From contig JAISYQ010000014.1 of assembly GCA_031269775.1 (NCBI GenBank), positions 62,001 through 126,000 of the forward strand: DNA of 64,000 nucleotides. Direction: 5' to 3'. This DNA is from Streptococcaceae bacterium. Lineage in GTDB: Bacteria; Bacillota; Bacilli; Lactobacillales; Streptococcaceae. A model generated the notes under the pieces. That model searched no databases. It was not told where the DNA came from and saw only the letters and a list, made by a program, of their open reading frames with translations. Shown piece by piece: positions 11,073-20,497 of the stretch. A program made the translations under genes and the position numbers. Position 1 is the stretch's first letter; each line of letters opens with the position of its first letter.

Positions 11073-12458
11073 TTATCCAATAATGATTTTCTCTGTTGGA
11101 TATTTATAGCCGAGATCACGTGTTTTTTTTGGTATAAAGAGCATCAGTATGTATAATGTACCAACGCGTCCAATAAACATTAAAGTGGCAATGGTTGTTT
11201 TTCCAATGATGGTTAAATGAGATGTGATTCCAAGAGAAAGCCCAGTTGTTCCAAAGGCGGAAGCAACTTCTAAAATTATTTCAATAATTGATACATCAGG
11301 TTGTGTTGCCATTAGGATGAGTACTGAGAAAAAGCAGAAAAAAATTGATAAATTTAGAATGCTCACAGCTTTTTTAATATCTTCTTGCGGAATGCATCGA
11401 TTAAAAATACTAACATTTTCCTTACTTTTTAAGAAAGAAAAAGTGTAAAGGAGAACAATTGCAAAGGTTGTTGTTCGAACGCCACCACCAACTGAGCTTG
11501 GACTAGCACCAATGAACATTAATAAGGATATAATCAAAAGAGTAGTTGGCTGAAAGTCGGTTAATGAATTTAATTGTAAGCCAGCATTTCTAGTGCTCAT
11601 CGAGTAAAATGCAGAATTAGTAAGGCAATCTATAAAATTTTTACCACGGTAAAAATGATTTATTTCAAAAAGAAAAATCAAAATTACTCCGATCAAAAAA
11701 AGGCCAATAAAAGCAGCTAACGCCATTTTGGTAAAGAGGGAGAATTGATATTTAATGGAAGATTTTCGTTTTTTAGACCATTCGGTTATTTCTAATAAGA
11801 CAGGAAAGCCGATAGATCCAAGTGACATTAAAAATATTATTGTGTATAAGAAAAGATAATCTGTTTTAAAAGGTATTAAAGAGTTCCCTCGAACATTAAA
11901 ACCAGAATTAGTTACTGCAGAGACCGAGTCATATAAACCCCAAAAGAGGTTTTGTGAAAAATTAGGGTAGTAACTTTTAAGGTGAAAATAAATTCCGAAA
12001 ATGATTCCAAAAATAATTTGGACCATAATTAAAAAAAACAAGACATGTTTAATAAGGCGGACAACTCCAGAAAGTTTTGTTTGGTTCATATCAACAGCAA
12101 TTAGTTGACGCTGCCGTAGGGTTATTTTACGCTTTGCAACGATAAAAAAGAAAGTTGAGATCATCATGATGCCAAAACCGCCAATTTGAAAAAGGATTTC
12201 TAGCAGCAAGATTCCATAATTATTAAAAATGGCATGAATATCAAATGTTGTAAGTCCTGTTACAGAAATGGTCGAAACTGCCATAAAGGCCATATCGATA
12301 AATGAGACATGTGTATTTGGTTTACGAAAAAACGGAAGTTGAAAAAGCAGAAAAGTAACAATGGTCATTGCTAAATAGTAAAAAACAATAATTTGAATAG
12401 AACTTAAGTGTTTATTTGAAAATTTTTGCAAAACATTCAATTTTCTTAAAATATGCAT
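11073..12458 (-). CDS. ktrB: KtrB/TrkH-type potassium uptake membrane subunit
   Basis: This is a membrane translocating subunit for sodium-coupled potassium uptake (461 aa). Four pore-loop repeats with the selectivity glycine are visible: VTGLTTFD, VTNSGFNV, TRNAGLQL and GTTGLSLG, each followed by a membrane helix. It resembles KtrB/KtrD (no long N-terminal TrkH helices). The regulatory partner KtrA is not adjacent. An AGAGG ribosome binding site lies just upstream of the ATG. Confidence 0.9.
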   Translation of the reverse strand: MHILRKLNVLQKFSNKHLSSIQIIVFYYLAMTIVTFLLFQLPFFRKPNTHVSFIDMAFMAVSTISVTGLTTFDIHAIFNNYGILLLEILFQIGGFGIMMISTFFFIVAKRKITLRQRQLIAVDMNQTKLSGVVRLIKHVLFFLIMVQIIFGIIFGIYFHLKSYYPNFSQNLFWGLYDSVSAVTNSGFNVRGNSLIPFKTDYLFLYTIIFLMSLGSIGFPVLLEITEWSKKRKSSIKYQFSLFTKMALAAFIGLFLIGVILIFLFEINHFYRGKNFIDCLTNSAFYSMSTRNAGLQLNSLTDFQPTTLLIISLLMFIGASPSSVGGGVRTTTFAIVLLYTFSFLKSKENVSIFNRCIPQEDIKKAVSILNLSIFFCFFSVLILMATQPDVSIIEIILEVASAFGTTGLSLGITSHLTIIGKTTIATLMFIGRVGTLYILMLFIPKKTRDLGYKYPTEKIIIG

Positions 12459-12478
12459 AGCAAAGACCTCTGATATAA

Positions 12479-12497
12479 ATGATATTCATTATATCAT
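12479..12497 (-). promoter_or_regulatory. ktrB promoter overlapped by a palindrome
   Basis: On the minus strand there is an extended -10 element TGATATAAT (-10 hexamer at 12488-12493). It is overlapped by a perfect 7-bp inverted repeat ATGATAT/ATATCAT (12479-12485 and 12491-12497, 5-nt loop). This placement is typical of a repressor site, but no regulator is identified. Confidence 0.4.
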
Positions 12498-12623
12498 ATA
12501 GTTTTGTTATGACTGATTAAAGACATAAAGATAAAAGATTAGAAAAAATAAGCAGATAATTCAAAAAGCAGACTAATTATTTTTAGAGGTTGTCATCCCC
12601 AAATATCTCTTGTTGATTGCATA

Positions 12624-13577
12624 TCACTTATCTAACAATCTCAAATTGCCGAATTTATTTTTTTGATTCTCATCAAGCTTCTCTTCTGCTTGTGCAACTG
12701 CTTGTACAAGATATTTTCTATATCGTTCTACCAAGTCAAAACTCTCAGTGGCTGCGAAAATACCAATAGCGGTATTCATCATTTCCAACCCCTTTTGTTT
12801 TTTGCCATTTAGCAAGTAGTAGTAGCCTTTCATAAATTTAAAAACTTGCCTTTCAAACATATTATTTTCATTCAACTGAGTTTTCAGTAGGGATCCTAAA
12901 TGATTTAAAAAATAACTTGCTTGAGCTAGATAATGATGTTGCAAGCAAGCATAGGAAACATTAATCAAAATTCTGATAAAAAGATTCTTTTTTTTGTAGT
13001 TTCTATGAATCTCTTCTATTTGATTAGTGAGCTCTTGAGTTATTAAGATTACCAAATTTATTTTTAATGCATTTAAAGTATTACAGAATAAAACCATCTC
13101 ACTATATCCCCAGTAATTCAAGTCCATAAAGTAATCTGCAGCTTTTTCTAAATCCTTTTCTGGAATATTATAATCAGGCTTCATCTCATTCAGAAAGGCA
13201 GATATCATAAGAATATATACATAATCTTCATTATTTAAAAAAGGTGAGTCACGCTTTTCTGCTAAAATTTTCTCTAATTCCTTAATATTATTTTCATAGC
13301 AATAATTATTTATTTTATATTGATCATAACCAATCGCTAAACCAACTTCTTCAAAAGCTAAGTCAACTTTTTTAAAAAGACGGAATAAATCCCCATAATT
13401 CATAGATGTTTTGCCATTTTCCATATTATATAAAGTCTTGATATCACAGATACCTTTTGCTACTTCTTCAGCAGTCATCCCCAAAACTTTTCTTCGATCT
13501 TTAAATAATTGGGCCACTTTTTTCATTATTTTTTGGCAACTCATTGAAGTAAAAAACATTTTATCATTATTATTCAT
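12624..13577 (-). CDS. Rgg/MutR-family transcriptional regulator
   Basis: This protein has an N-terminal helix-turn-helix (about residues 18-75 from the chosen start; KKVAQLFKDRRKVLGMTAEEVAKG, DIKTLYNMENGK) and a long alpha-helical C-terminal domain of the type that binds peptides in Rgg, PlcR and PrgX regulators. The ATG at 13577 is preferred because TGAGGAAC lies about 8 nt upstream; a TTG 45 bp further upstream lacks such a site. Length is 317 aa, a little above the usual 280-300. It points away from a 970-bp gap that contains tiny ORFs. Confidence 0.75.
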   Translation of the reverse strand: MNNNDKMFFTSMSCQKIMKKVAQLFKDRRKVLGMTAEEVAKGICDIKTLYNMENGKTSMNYGDLFRLFKKVDLAFEEVGLAIGYDQYKINNYCYENNIKELEKILAEKRDSPFLNNEDYVYILMISAFLNEMKPDYNIPEKDLEKAADYFMDLNYWGYSEMVLFCNTLNALKINLVILITQELTNQIEEIHRNYKKKNLFIRILINVSYACLQHHYLAQASYFLNHLGSLLKTQLNENNMFERQVFKFMKGYYYLLNGKKQKGLEMMNTAIGIFAATESFDLVERYRKYLVQAVAQAEEKLDENQKNKFGNLRLLDK

Positions 13578-13852
13578 ATCCAAGTTCCTCACATAATAAA
13601 TTATTGGTAAGCTTTTGCACAAAAGTAAATCTTTAAATATAATTGCAATGGATTTATAAATAGTTATTTTTATATAGATAATTTAAATTTTCAATATTTC
13701 ATATAATATCATAAAAATTAAAATTAAGATGTATTGTAATAAATTTCCCAATAGAATTTTACTCTTAGTAAACATTTCTTAAAAGAGAAGTGAAAAAATG
13801 AAAGATAATGAAAGATTATGTATATTAAAATAAATGGAGAGAAAGATAGATT

Positions 13853-13939
13853 ATGAAAAATTTTATAGCTCAACATTACCAATTAATTAGCATATTATCA
13901 CTTGCTGTTATACTATTTAGGCCGCATACTACATGTTAA
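13853..13939 (+). CDS. Small hydrophobic peptide, 28 aa, divergent from the Rgg-like gene
   Basis: The ATG has GGAGAG 11 nt upstream. The product begins MKNFIAQHY, continues as a hydrophobic stretch (LISILSLAVILF) and ends RPHTTC. The size and position fit a pheromone precursor for an Rgg regulator, but the C-terminus does not match the known SHP, ComS or PapR patterns I can recall. An alternative is that it is the first part of a frameshifted membrane protein, because a +1 shift near 13919 continues in a plausible frame to 14051. A 22-codon ORF starts at the stop (TAATG, 13939). Confidence 0.3.
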   Translation: MKNFIAQHYQLISILSLAVILFRPHTTC

Positions 13940-14240
13940 TGTTTATACTAAAATTATGGCATTTAATAATAACAGCTTCATTGTTTTTACATGTCTTGAA
14001 CACATGAAAAATAAAAATCTTTTAGAGTTTGCTAGCGATGAGCAATTTTAACAATGTTTTTTATTGCGCTATAAGGTCTGTTATGATCTTCTAATACAGA
14101 TTTTATCTTACTTATTTAGTCAATTGTTTCCAAACACTATAGACTAATTACTTTATTGATGTTTTTACCGCCTATTTATAATGTTTTTGTTCCGGTGCTA
14201 TCATCACCTATTTGTTAATTTTAATATGTTGATTAATTTT
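13853..14240 (+). pseudogene. Possible decayed membrane-protein gene
   Basis: If one frameshift near 13919 is allowed, the 28-codon ORF continues as RILHVNVYTK...LLEFASDEQF up to a stop at 14049-14051. Further on, at about 14145-14216, another fragment reads LITLLMFLPPIYNVFVPVL, a typical transporter-like membrane helix. These pieces lie in order on one strand and look like remains of a transporter, but I cannot name the family. Confidence 0.25.
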
Positions 14241-14249
14241 CTATTTATT

Positions 14250-14294
14250 TAAAACGACTAAAGTCTTGATATAATCGAGATATTAGTCGTTTTA
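14250..14294. repeat. Long hairpin, 12-bp perfect stem plus inner stem
   Basis: TAAAACGACTAA at 14250-14261 is exactly complementary to TTAGTCGTTTTA at 14283-14294. The interior TCTTGAT/ATCGAGA pairs with one G-U. The structure could be a bidirectional terminator or a transposon end. It lies 5 bp from the end of an interspersed repeat remnant at 14299. Confidence 0.55.
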
Positions 14295-14298
14295 ATAT

Positions 14299-14350
14299 TA
14301 GACCTTCTCTGGAAAAGAGATGTACAAAAATTCCGTTTTCTTTTTCCCTA
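14299..14350 (-). repeat. Partial copy of the interspersed TIR element
   Basis: The sequence TAGACCTTCTCTGGAAAAGA, then GATGTA, then CGTTTTCTTTTTCCCT matches one end of the copy at 39874 in order and spacing. The match stops after about 50 bp and no second end is found, so this is a truncated or decayed copy. Confidence 0.5.
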
Positions 14351-14545
14351 ATATATCGTCAAAAATCTCAAGTGAGGGGGTTGATTGTGATTTTTAATTT
14401 TTTCAGTTTTAACTGATACTTGACCTTTAAATCATCTGATTTAACAGAAATTTCAGATTTATTCTATCCAAAGTTGTTCTGTAAACATTATAGTTTGTTA
14501 TTATTGGTGGTGAGATATAGCTGAGATTTGAAATTAGGAGAAAGA

Positions 14546-15556
14546 ATGGAAATTGTAAATATTACTCCACGTGGCTTTTGTTATGGTGTTGTGGATGCAA
14601 TGGTGATTGCTCATAATGCTGCATTTGATGAAAACTTACCACGTCCGATATATATTTTAGGGATGATTGTTCATAATAAACATATTACTGAGAGTTTAAA
14701 AGAGATAGGCATTTATACAATTGATGGAGATAATCGCAAAGAGATGCTAGATAAGATTAACTTTGGAACAGTAATTTTTACTGCTCATGGTATTTCTCCT
14801 AAAATAGTTCGTTTAGCCAAAGAAAAAGGCTTGAGAACAATTGATGCTTGTTGTCCTGATGTTAAGATTACACATGATTTGATAAAAAAATATGTAGATG
14901 ATGGGTATGAGATCATCTATATTGGGAAAAAAAATCATCCAGAACCAGAAGGAGCCATAGGTGTTGCACCAGGGAAAGTACATTTACTTGCAAAATTAGA
15001 AGAAATAGCCTTGCTATCTTTAACAAGTGAAAAGCTTTTTGTTACAAATCAAACGACAATGAGTCAGTGGGATGTAGCAAAGATTATGGAGGCACTTAAA
15101 AGTAAATATCCGCAAATGATAATTCATAAAGAAATTTGTCATGCTACGCAAATTCGTCAAAAAGCAGTAGTAAAGCAAGCTAAGAAGAGCGATTTAACGC
15201 TAGTGATTGGAGATTCTAGAAGTAATAATACCAATCGTTTAGTACAAATTTCAATAGAGCAGGCACACGTTCCTGCTAAAAGAATAGCAGATCTTTCTGA
15301 GCTTAATATAGAATGGTTGAAAGATGTAGAAAAAATTGCGATAACTGCGGGTGCTTCAACCCCAACAGCAATTATTCGAGAAGTTGTCAAATTTTTAGAA
15401 CAATTTGACAATAATCAACCTGAAACTTGGGAAAAAAATGCAAAAATTACGAGTGAAGATATTTTACTTAAAGTAAGAAAAAAGAAAGATTTAGCGGCAA
15501 ATCGGGTCAAGAAAATGCAAAAATTACGTGTTAAAAATGGATTAGTAAATTTTTAA
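14546..15556 (+). CDS. ispH: 4-hydroxy-3-methylbut-2-enyl diphosphate reductase
   Basis: IspH is the last enzyme of the MEP pathway and reduces HMBPP to IPP and DMAPP with a 4Fe-4S cluster. The three cluster cysteines are in RGFCYGV (Cys12), DACCPDV (about 103) and [10 protein letters not shown] (about 194). The family motifs [18 protein letters not shown] and AGASTPT are present. The protein is very like Bacillus IspH. The ATG at 14546 has TAGGAGAAAG directly upstream; a TTG 18 bp earlier overlaps that site and is unlikely. Its stop overlaps the rqcH start (TAATG). Confidence 0.95.
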   Translation: MEIVNITPRGFCYGVVDAMVIAHNAAFDENLPRPIYILGMIVHNKHITESLKEIGIYTIDGDNRKEMLDKINFGTVIFTAHGISPKIVRLAKEKGLRTIDACCPDVKITHDLIKKYVDDGYEIIYIGKKNHPEPEGAIGVAPGKVHLLAKLEEIALLSLTSEKLFVTNQTTMSQWDVAKIMEALKSKYPQMIIHKEICHATQIRQKAVVKQAKKSDLTLVIGDSRSNNTNRLVQISIEQAHVPAKRIADLSELNIEWLKDVEKIAITAGASTPTAIIREVVKFLEQFDNNQPETWEKNAKITSEDILLKVRKKKDLAANRVKKMQKLRVKNGLVNF

Positions 15557-17262
15557 TGAAAGAAAGTGATGATGTGTCATTTGATGGCATTTTTATTCAT
15601 GTGTTGGTGATTGAGCTTCAAAAAAAATTATTGCATGGACGGATTCAGAAAGTCCATCAGCCATACAGTCAAGAAATTGTGCTAGTTATTCGTGCAAATT
15701 CTCAAAATTATCAATTACTTTTATCTTCGCATCCCAATTATGCACGTGTGCAGCTTACTGGTATGCAATATCGCAATCCTGAAACTCCTTCTAGCTTTGT
15801 GATGGTGTTAAGGAAATATTTGGAAGGAGCAATTTTAGAAGCGATTGAACAAGTTGAAAATGATCGTATTTTGCATTTTACTTTTAGTCATCGTAATGAA
15901 TTGGGTGATTTGCAAGATATTGTTTTGATTGTGGAAATTATGAGTCGTCATTCAACGATTATTTTGCTAAATAAAAAAACAGGTAAAATTTTAGATGCGA
16001 TAAAGCATGTGGGTTTTACGCAAAATACTTATCGGACAATTCTTCCTGGTGCAAAGTATCTCACCCCACCTAAGCTAAAGGGGAAAAATCCGTTTATTTT
16101 GCAAGACTTAGAAATATTTGAGATTTTATCAACGGCGCAAGATTTATCGGTGCGTTTTTTGCAGCAAAATTTTCAGGGCTTTGCTTGCGATACAGCAGAG
16201 GAATTAGTCTATCGCTTAAAGAGAAAACCTAATGAAAAGCTGAGTGTATGGCATAATTTTTTTGCTTCATTAAACTTTAAGAAACCAAGTTTATATGAAA
16301 ATAACGGCAAAGAGTGGTTTACACCTGTTGCTTTTTTATCATTGGGAAGAGCAAAAACAATATTTAGTAGTTTAAATGAATTACTGGAGGCTTTTTTTAC
16401 AGAAAAATCAGAAAAAGATCGAGTAAAGCAGCAAGTTGGGGATCTTTTGCATCGTGTAAAGATTAAGCGCAAAAAAAATCAGGAAAAGTTAAAAAAATTA
16501 CAAGTTGCATTAAAGGATACAAAAAACGCGGAGGATTATCGTCGTAAAGGAGAGCTTTTAACAACTTTTATGACACAAGTACCGAAAGGATGTGAATTTG
16601 TTGAGCTGAAAAATTATTACAAAGAAGATTCTACGATCAAAATTGCTTTAAAGTCGTATTTGTCACCAAATCAAAATGCTCAAAAATATTTTCAGAAATA
16701 TCAAAAATTAAAAAAGGCTGTGCGTATTGTTAAGGATCAAATAGAACAAACAAAGCAGGAAATTTTATATTTAGAAAGTGTAGAGTCGCAATTAGAATTA
16801 GCAACGATGGTAGAAATTCCGCTTATTTTTGAAGAATTGCAAGTAGAAGGTTATATCAAAGTTCAACAGAAGAAGCAAAAAAGAGAAAAGCCAAGTCAGC
16901 CAGCTCAGTTTCAAGCAAGCGATGGGACAAAAATTTTAGTCGGGAAGAATAATTTGCAAAATGATCACTTAACATTGAAAATAGGCCAAAAGAGTGATTA
17001 TTGGTTACATGCAAAAAATATTCCAGGCTCACATGTGATTGTCAAATCAGATCATCCAAGTGATAAAACTTTAACTCAAGCAGGAATGCTTGCTGCTTAT
17101 TATTCAAAATATCGTTCTTCTGCGCAAGTGCCGGTTGATGTGGTACAAGTCAAAAATATTCGTAAACCAAAGGGAGCTAAAGCCGGGTTTGTGATTTATA
17201 AAGGACAAAAAACAATTTTGGTAACGCCTAGTAAAGAAATGATAGATCAGCTGAAAAAATAA
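15556..17262 (+). CDS. rqcH: Ribosome quality control factor RqcH / NFACT protein
   Basis: RqcH binds the 50S subunit carrying a stalled peptidyl-tRNA and adds C-terminal alanine tails; older annotations call it fibronectin-binding protein. NFACT-N occupies about residues 1-260 (SFDGIFIHVL, SSHPNYARVQLT). A central coiled coil spans about 280-430. The NFACT-R domain is at the C-terminus (KIGQKSDYWLHAKNIPGSHV, then PKGAKAGFVIYKGQKTI). Length is 568 aa. The family start MSFDG suggests GTG 15574 as an alternative to ATG 15556. The gene is translationally coupled to ispH. Confidence 0.92.
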   Translation: MKESDDVSFDGIFIHVLVIELQKKLLHGRIQKVHQPYSQEIVLVIRANSQNYQLLLSSHPNYARVQLTGMQYRNPETPSSFVMVLRKYLEGAILEAIEQVENDRILHFTFSHRNELGDLQDIVLIVEIMSRHSTIILLNKKTGKILDAIKHVGFTQNTYRTILPGAKYLTPPKLKGKNPFILQDLEIFEILSTAQDLSVRFLQQNFQGFACDTAEELVYRLKRKPNEKLSVWHNFFASLNFKKPSLYENNGKEWFTPVAFLSLGRAKTIFSSLNELLEAFFTEKSEKDRVKQQVGDLLHRVKIKRKKNQEKLKKLQVALKDTKNAEDYRRKGELLTTFMTQVPKGCEFVELKNYYKEDSTIKIALKSYLSPNQNAQKYFQKYQKLKKAVRIVKDQIEQTKQEILYLESVESQLELATMVEIPLIFEELQVEGYIKVQQKKQKREKPSQPAQFQASDGTKILVGKNNLQNDHLTLKIGQKSDYWLHAKNIPGSHVIVKSDHPSDKTLTQAGMLAAYYSKYRSSAQVPVDVVQVKNIRKPKGAKAGFVIYKGQKTILVTPSKEMIDQLKK

Positions 17263-17410
17263 ACGAAAGCTTTACAAAGAATAACTATTTTTGCGTTTTC
17301 GATGAATGAAAACTTATACTTTGTTTTCCCTTATCTCATTACCACCATAAAAAACTGCGTTTCTAGTCTTGTTTTGGAACAGATCTATTATCGATAATTC
17401 AATAACCTGA

Positions 17411-18505
17411 TCAATCAATTATACCTGTTTGCAAAAATTGTTTGTGCATCTGATTAATTTCAATTTTTAATTCATCAATCATTTTATTTTCTGGTACAGT
17501 TTTAATAATTTGGCCTTTTTTAAATAATACGCCTTTGCCATTCCTGCCTGTAAGGCCGATATCTGCTTTTTTTGCTTCTCCCGGGCCATTTACCGAACAT
17601 CCCATTACTGCTACAGTAATGGGCATTTTTATTTTTTCAATATAACTTTCAATCTCATTAGCAATTGAAATCAGATCAATTTGCACTCGTCCACAAGTTG
17701 GACAAGAAATTAATATTGCCTTATCTTCTATTAATCCATACATTTTTAATATTATACGAGCTACTCTGATCTCTTCTACGGGATTAGCCGAAAGTGATAC
17801 TCGCATAGTATTTCCTAATCCTAAATGCAGTAAAACTCCCAAACCAGCTGCAGATTTAATCATTCCGGTATATAATGCTCCAGATTCTGTAATCCCTAAA
17901 TGTAGTGGATAATTAAACATAGTGCTTGCTAACTTATAAGCTTCAATAGTTAGAGGAATACTTGAAGCTTTCAATGAAATTATAATATCATAAAATTCAA
18001 ACTCCTCTAATAAACGAATATTTTCCAATGCAGAATCAACCATTCCTTGAGCAGTTGGAGATCCCGTTTGTTTAAGAAATTTTTTTTCTAGCGAACCTGC
18101 ATTAATTCCTATTCGAATTGGAATTCCTTTTTTCTTACAAGCTTTAACTATTTTAGCAACACGATCATTGCGTCCAATATTTCCAGGATTAATCCGAATT
18201 TTATCTACACCTTGTTCAACAGCTTCTAAAGCTAGGCGATAATCAAAATGAATATCGGCAACTAAAGGTATCGAAATTTTTGATTTAATTGCACTTAAAC
18301 ATTTTGCAGCTTCCATATCATAAACAGCAACCCGCACTAATTGACATCCTGCATCTATAAGACGATTAATTTGTGCAATTGTTTTTTTAACATCTGTTGT
18401 CTTTGTCGTACACATCGACTGAATAATAACTTGATTACTCCCACCAATGATCAAATTTCCAACTTTAACAGGACGTGTATTTTTTCTACATGTTACTGAA
18501 TTCAT
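17411..18505 (-). CDS. ispG: (E)-4-hydroxy-3-methylbut-2-enyl-diphosphate synthase
   Basis: IspG converts MEcPP to HMBPP, the substrate of IspH, which lies 2 kb away. The TIM-barrel portion shows [21 protein letters not shown] and RINPGNIG. The iron-sulphur cysteines are in ISCPTCGR and [12 protein letters not shown]. Length is 364 aa. The ATG is fixed by the family N-terminus. A TIR element ends about 12 bp upstream: its AGGAGG lies 15 nt from the ATG, too far for a normal site, and only GAAG is closer. The 148-bp gap to rqcH contains no clear terminator. Confidence 0.95.
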   Translation of the reverse strand: MNSVTCRKNTRPVKVGNLIIGGSNQVIIQSMCTTKTTDVKKTIAQINRLIDAGCQLVRVAVYDMEAAKCLSAIKSKISIPLVADIHFDYRLALEAVEQGVDKIRINPGNIGRNDRVAKIVKACKKKGIPIRIGINAGSLEKKFLKQTGSPTAQGMVDSALENIRLLEEFEFYDIIISLKASSIPLTIEAYKLASTMFNYPLHLGITESGALYTGMIKSAAGLGVLLHLGLGNTMRVSLSANPVEEIRVARIILKMYGLIEDKAILISCPTCGRVQIDLISIANEIESYIEKIKMPITVAVMGCSVNGPGEAKKADIGLTGRNGKGVLFKKGQIIKTVPENKMIDELKIEINQMHKQFLQTGIID

Positions 18506-18516
18506 TTTTACTTCAA

Positions 18517-18692
18517 TAGACCTCCTCGGAAATTAGTGTATAAAGAGAATTCGTTTCAATTTTCCTGAGACAAGGAAAAAAACTTAAAGATACGTAGTGT
18601 ATTTTGAGGCTTTTTGACGCTAGAGGCACGGCTTCTAGGTGATGGATAAAAGAAAATGAAGTTCTCATACATCTACTTTTCGAGGAAGTCTA
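18517..18692 (+). mobile_element. MITE-like TIR element, copy A (internally deleted)
   Basis: The left end reads TAGACCTCCTCGGAAATTAG and the right end CTACTTTTCGAGGAAGTCTA, which are imperfect inverted repeats bounded by TA. The interior shares long identical stretches with the copies at 25813, 39874 and 48399 (for example CTTAAAGATACGT and GGCTTCTAGGTGATGG). About 43 bp present in the other copies, from CGAAAGTG to AAAACGAA, is missing between short GAA repeats. The element sits 5 bp downstream of the rplQ stop and 12 bp upstream of ispG. Confidence 0.85.
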
Positions 18693-18697
18693 ATATC

Positions 18698-19078
18698 TTA
18701 AACCAACTCAATGATCGCTCTTGGTGCAGTATCTCCACGACGGGGTTCTGTTTTAAGGATTCGAGTATACCCACCACTGCGCTTTGCATAACGCAAAGCT
18801 ATATCATTGAACAGTTTTTGTAAAGCTGATTCAACAATAATATTGCCATCCTTTTCCTTAACAGAAGCAATTTTTTTACGAATAAATGCTGCTGCTTGAC
18901 GGCGTGCATGCAAATTTCCACGTTTACCCAAAGTGATCATTTTTTCAACAGTTCTACGAGTTTCTTTTGCACGCACTTTAGTTGTCACAATGGATTCATT
19001 AATAATTAAATCTGTTGTTAAATTACGTAACAGTGCTTTACGCTGAGAGCTTGTACGCCCTAGTTTACGATACCCCAC
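18698..19078 (-). CDS. rplQ: 50S ribosomal protein L17
   Basis: L17 lines the peptide exit tunnel region of the large subunit. The N-terminus ([20 protein letters not shown]) and the ending [14 protein letters not shown] are diagnostic; length is 126 aa. The start is GTG with AAAGGAGG 8 nt upstream. It is the last gene of the alpha operon, 27 bp after rpoA. Confidence 0.97.
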   Translation of the reverse strand: MGYRKLGRTSSQRKALLRNLTTDLIINESIVTTKVRAKETRRTVEKMITLGKRGNLHARRQAAAFIRKKIASVKEKDGNIIVESALQKLFNDIALRYAKRSGGYTRILKTEPRRGDTAPRAIIELV

Positions 19079-19105
19079 TTAGATTTCCTCCTTTTACTTA
19101 TGATA

Positions 19106-20041
19106 CTAATCCTTACGAAATTCCATTCCTAATTCATGCAATTTAGCTTTCACTTCTTCCAATGATTTACGACCCAAATTACGCACTTGAAGCATTTCAG
19201 ATTCTGGTTTAGATACTAATTCTTTAAGAGTGTTAATGCCAAAGCGTTTTAAAGAATTATAAGATCTAACAGATAAATCTAAATCCTCAATAATCATTTC
19301 TGGATTTATAATCTTTTTCTTCTCTTTTTTTTCAACCAATATTTCTTTAGGTAGAGATACATTTGCCAATTCCTTAAAAATATTTAAATGTTCCATTAAA
19401 ATTTGTGAGGATAAACTAAGGGCTTCTTCTGCATTAAGAGAAGCATCTGTCCAAACTTCTAAAGTTAGCTTATCGTAATCATCACGTTTTCCAAGACGTG
19501 TTGCTTCGACTTGATAATTTACACGACGAACAGATGTATAAACAGAATCGGTTACTAAAACACCAATAGATGCGTTGCCTTGTTTATTTTCATCAGCTGT
19601 AACATATCCACGCCCTAAATTCACAACAATAGAAGCTCTAAAAGTAGCACCTTTAGCAACTGTGCAAATATATAAATCTTTATTTAAGATTTCTACATCT
19701 GCATCTGTTAAAATATCACCAGCTGTTACAATTTTTGGACCTGTAATATCAATTTCTAATGTTTTTTCTACATTAACAAACATTTTAAGAGCTAGCCCTT
19801 TTAGATTCAAAATAATCTGGGTAACATCCTCACGTACACCTGGTATTGAAGAAAATTCATGCAATACACCATCAATTTGGATGCTTTTAACTGCAGCTCC
19901 AGGAAGGGATGATAGCAAAATACGACGTAGTGAATTCCCTAAAGTAGTACCATATCCTCTCTCAAGAGGTTCTAAAATAAATTTGCCATAATCTACAGCT
20001 TCATCAATTTTTGTAATTGTTGGCTTTTCAAATTCGATCAA
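19106..20041 (-). CDS. rpoA: DNA-directed RNA polymerase alpha subunit
   Basis: Alpha dimerises to nucleate RNA polymerase assembly and contacts promoters and activators. The N-terminal domain has [28 protein letters not shown]. The C-terminal domain (about 240-311) has [16 protein letters not shown] and [11 protein letters not shown] for UP-element binding. Length is 311 aa. The start is TTG (MIEFEKP matches family MIEIEKP) with GAGGGAGGG upstream. Confidence 0.98.
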   Translation of the reverse strand: MIEFEKPTITKIDEAVDYGKFILEPLERGYGTTLGNSLRRILLSSLPGAAVKSIQIDGVLHEFSSIPGVREDVTQIILNLKGLALKMFVNVEKTLEIDITGPKIVTAGDILTDADVEILNKDLYICTVAKGATFRASIVVNLGRGYVTADENKQGNASIGVLVTDSVYTSVRRVNYQVEATRLGKRDDYDKLTLEVWTDASLNAEEALSLSSQILMEHLNIFKELANVSLPKEILVEKKEKKKIINPEMIIEDLDLSVRSYNSLKRFGINTLKELVSKPESEMLQVRNLGRKSLEEVKAKLHELGMEFRKD

Positions 20042-20086
20042 TCTATATTTCCCTCCCTCAATTGTTGAAACATTTTATTATGTCGA

Positions 20087-20473
20087 TTAAACACGACGAC
20101 GTTTTGGAGGACGAGCGCCATTGTGTGGTATCGGAGTTACATCACGAATTGCTCTAACAGTTAATCCTGCTGCTTGAAGCGAACGAATTGCCGCTTCACG
20201 ACCTGAACCAGGACCTTTAACAGTAACTTCTACTGATTTTAAACCATGTGCCATAGCAGCTTTTGATGCAGCCTCAGCTGCCAATTGTGCAGCAAAAGGA
20301 GTAGATTTCTTAGAGCCTTTAAATCCTAAAGCTCCTGCTGAAGACCAAGATAAAGCATTACCATGAACATCTGTAATCATAACAATGGTATTATTAAAAG
20401 TTGAATGAACATGTGCTACACCAGCTTCGATATTCTTTTTTACACGGCGCTTACGTGCAACTTTTTTTGCCAT
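20087..20473 (-). CDS. rpsK: 30S ribosomal protein S11
   Basis: S11 lies on the 30S platform near the mRNA exit. It shows [33 protein letters not shown] and the basic ending [11 protein letters not shown], 128 aa. It is separated from rpsM by 24 bp and from rpoA by 45 bp in the operon. Confidence 0.98.
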   Translation of the reverse strand: MAKKVARKRRVKKNIEAGVAHVHSTFNNTIVMITDVHGNALSWSSAGALGFKGSKKSTPFAAQLAAEAASKAAMAHGLKSVEVTVKGPGSGREAAIRSLQAAGLTVRAIRDVTPIPHNGARPPKRRRV

Positions 20474-20497
20474 TATTTATCCATAACCTCCTTATCC

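Larger units (their letters stand above)
13578..14545. other. 970-bp gap with tiny ORFs and relics
   Basis: This is a very AT-rich interval between the Rgg-like gene and ispH. It holds a TATAAT box (13702-13707), an 11-codon ORF with a ribosome binding site (13798-13833), the 28-codon ORF at 13853, translated fragments resembling membrane protein up to about 14240, a long hairpin at 14250-14294 and one end of the interspersed repeat at 14299. No intact gene of normal size is present. Confidence 0.6.

Noticed and set aside
17280-17400. Possible further decayed copy of the TIR element downstream of rqcH
   Set aside because: Short similarities (GATGAATGAAAACTT, GTTTTCCCTT, and AGATCTATTA) occur in plausible order, but too many changes are needed to call it.
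19575-19991. 138-codon plus-strand ORF opposite rpoA
   Set aside because: It is the antisense shadow of a conserved gene; similar shadows lie opposite most ribosomal genes.
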